64,000 nt of DNA from Streptomyces sp. V3I8. Lineage in GTDB: Bacteria > Actinomycetota > Actinomycetes > Streptomycetales > Streptomycetaceae. The notes below the pieces were generated by a model that was given only the letters and a program-made list of their open reading frames with translations, was not told the origin of the DNA and ran no database searches. The position numbers and the translations under genes are program-made. The DNA is taken from positions 2,976,001-3,040,000 of the forward strand of contig NZ_JAUSZL010000002.1 of assembly GCF_030817535.1 (NCBI RefSeq), given 5' to 3'. Positions 62,779 through 64,000 of this stretch are shown here, piece after piece (position 1 is the first letter of the stretch; every line of letters starts with the position of its first letter).

Positions 62779-63072
62779 ATGTCGGAAACACCGGATGCGC
62801 CAGGAGCGCCTGAGGAGAAACCGCCGGTCGTAACGCCGGTCCGCGTGGTGATCGCGCTCTGCCTGATCGCCCCGTTCGTGGCGATGCTGTGGGTGGGGTC
62901 GTACGCGAAGGTCGACCCGACCTTCATCGGCATCCCCTTCTTCTACTGGTACCAGATGCTGTGGGTGCTCGTCTCGACCGCGCTCACGATGACCGCGTAC
63001 ACGCTGTGGAACCGTGACCAGCGCGCCCGCAGGTCCGCCCGCACGTCGCAGAACGGGGGCGCGTCCGCATGA
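62779..63072 (+). CDS. DUF3311 membrane protein, permease partner
   Basis: This 97-residue protein has two hydrophobic segments (VVIALCLIAPFVAMLWVGSY and FYWYQMLWVLVSTALTMTAY). DUF3311 proteins are small partners of MctP-type sodium/solute symporters. It overlaps the next gene as ATGA, confirming the pair. ATG 62779 is chosen; GTG 62758 is an alternative. Confidence 0.9.
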   Translation: MSETPDAPGAPEEKPPVVTPVRVVIALCLIAPFVAMLWVGSYAKVDPTFIGIPFFYWYQMLWVLVSTALTMTAYTLWNRDQRARRSARTSQNGGASA

Positions 63073-64000
63073 AGGACGGCGTGAACGGCGTCGCACTCGC
63101 CGTCTTCATCTTCTTCTTCCTGGCCGTCACGGTCATGGGCTTCCTGGCCTCGCGCTGGCGCCGTTCCGACGGCGAGCAGACCCTCGACGAATGGGGCCTG
63201 GGCGGCCGGTCGTTCGGCACCTGGGTGACCTGGTTCCTGCTCGGCGGCGACCTCTACACGGCTTACACGTTCGTGGCGGTCCCGGCGGCGATCTACGCGG
63301 CGGGCGCGGCCGGCTTCTTCGCCGTCCCGTACACGATCCTGGTCTACCCGCTGATCTTCACCTTCCTGCCCCGGCTCTGGTCGGTGTCGCACAAGCACGG
63401 GTACGTGACGACGTCGGACTTCGTGCGCGGGCGCTTCGGCTCGAAGGGGCTCTCGCTGGCGGTCGCCGTCACCGGCATCCTCGCGACGATGCCGTACATC
63501 GCGCTGCAGCTGGTCGGCATCCAGGCCGTCCTCGACGTGATGGGCGTCGGCGGCGGTGAGGACACCAACTGGTTCGTCAAGGACCTGCCGCTGCTCATCG
63601 CCTTCGGCGTGCTGGCCGCGTACACGTACTCGTCCGGACTGCGCGCGCCCGCGCTGATCGCGTTCGTCAAGGACACGCTGATCTACATCGTCATCGCGGT
63701 CGCGATCATCTACATCCCGATCAAACTGGGCGGCTTCGACGAGATCTTCGCCAAGGCGGGCGAGGCCTACGGCCGGACCAACCCGGCGACCGGTGCGCCG
63801 CGCGGGGCCGTGGTACCCGGCGAGGCGGGCCAGTGGACGTACGCGACCCTCGCGCTCGGCTCCGCGCTGGCCCTGTTCATGTACCCGCACTCGATCACCG
63901 CGACGCTGTCCTCGCGCAGCCGCGAGGTGATCCGGCGCAACACCACGATCCTGCCGCTGTACTCGCTGATGCTGGGCCTGCTCGCGCTGCTCGGCTTCAT
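63069..64000 (+). CDS. mctP: Monocarboxylate uptake permease MctP, 5' part
   Basis: The first 310 residues of a sodium:solute symporter-family permease are visible before the window ends. The segments TLDEWGLGGRSFGTWVTWFL, GYVTTSDFVRGRFGS and SALALFMYPHSITATLSSRS fit the family, with at least eight hydrophobic helices. Homologues take up pyruvate, lactate or other monocarboxylates. Together with the adjacent CstA this makes a local cluster for small-carboxylate uptake. The start ATG is coupled to the DUF3311 stop. Confidence 0.92.
   Translation, partial: MKDGVNGVALAVFIFFFLAVTVMGFLASRWRRSDGEQTLDEWGLGGRSFGTWVTWFLLGGDLYTAYTFVAVPAAIYAAGAAGFFAVPYTILVYPLIFTFLPRLWSVSHKHGYVTTSDFVRGRFGSKGLSLAVAVTGILATMPYIALQLVGIQAVLDVMGVGGGEDTNWFVKDLPLLIAFGVLAAYTYSSGLRAPALIAFVKDTLIYIVIAVAIIYIPIKLGGFDEIFAKAGEAYGRTNPATGAPRGAVVPGEAGQWTYATLALGSALALFMYPHSITATLSSRSREVIRRNTTILPLYSLMLGLLALLGF

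Overview
This window comes from a Streptomyces chromosome. It has very high GC with strong third-position GC bias, so that long shadow ORFs sit opposite nearly every gene. Marker genes include DasR with the das chitobiose cluster, WblE, nickel SOD with its protease, the SigH/anti-sigma pair and an actinobacterial Kgd. From memory, the core gene order resembles the S. coelicolor SCO5283-SCO5228 interval; this was not checked by alignment. The first gene (sensor kinase) and last gene (monocarboxylate permease) run off the window.

Layout: 0-4.5 kb holds the end of a histidine kinase and kgd (2-oxoglutarate metabolism). 4.5-19.3 kb is a leftward block of nine genes that is the most interesting part. 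It reads fxsA (58-aa RiPP precursor), fxsB (radical SAM/SPASM maturase), a HEXXH protein, a TIR-NB-ARC-TPR protein, a Trypco1-like protein, a MoxR/ChlI-type AAA ATPase (frameshifted as given), a ChlD/vWA-like protein, a CHAT protease and a second TIR-NB-ARC-TPR protein. This combines an FxSxx-COOH peptide-modification system with parts of predicted NTPase-driven conflict systems (MoxR-vWA, STAND-TPR, CHAT, TIR). 19.5-24.7 kb has small regulators: DUF6104, a decayed gene, a DUF4097-PadR pair, a Clp-N/HTH pair with a striking tandem operator, and an MDR reductase. 25-32.3 kb has a malic enzyme, a polar amino acid ABC transporter, a methyltransferase, a CGNR regulator and sodX/sodN.

32.4-39.6 kb is regulatory and accessory: three GAF-ANTAR genes (one broken by two frameshifts), an AraC-VOC pair, an ECF42-type sigma factor with its DGPF/YciI partner, and a DHFR-like/TetR divergent pair. 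40-42.6 kb encodes a family 2B encapsulin shell with a polyprenyl transferase that is probably its cargo. 42.8-50.8 kb has an amidase, an ACC-deaminase-like enzyme, a Na+/H+ antiporter, the anti-sigma/SigH operon, a lipid kinase and wblE. 51-60 kb has the PdtaS-like kinase and the N-acetylglucosamine/chitobiose regulon (nagB, GH3 enzyme, dasCBA, dasR) with five recognisable DasR operators. 60.3-64 kb has cstA-ybdD and a DUF3311-MctP transporter pair for small carboxylates.

Three positions (near 11985, 33725 and 33955) interrupt otherwise well-conserved reading frames by one base. These could be sequencing errors or real lesions. No tRNA, rRNA, CRISPR array, transposase or integrase was recognised.
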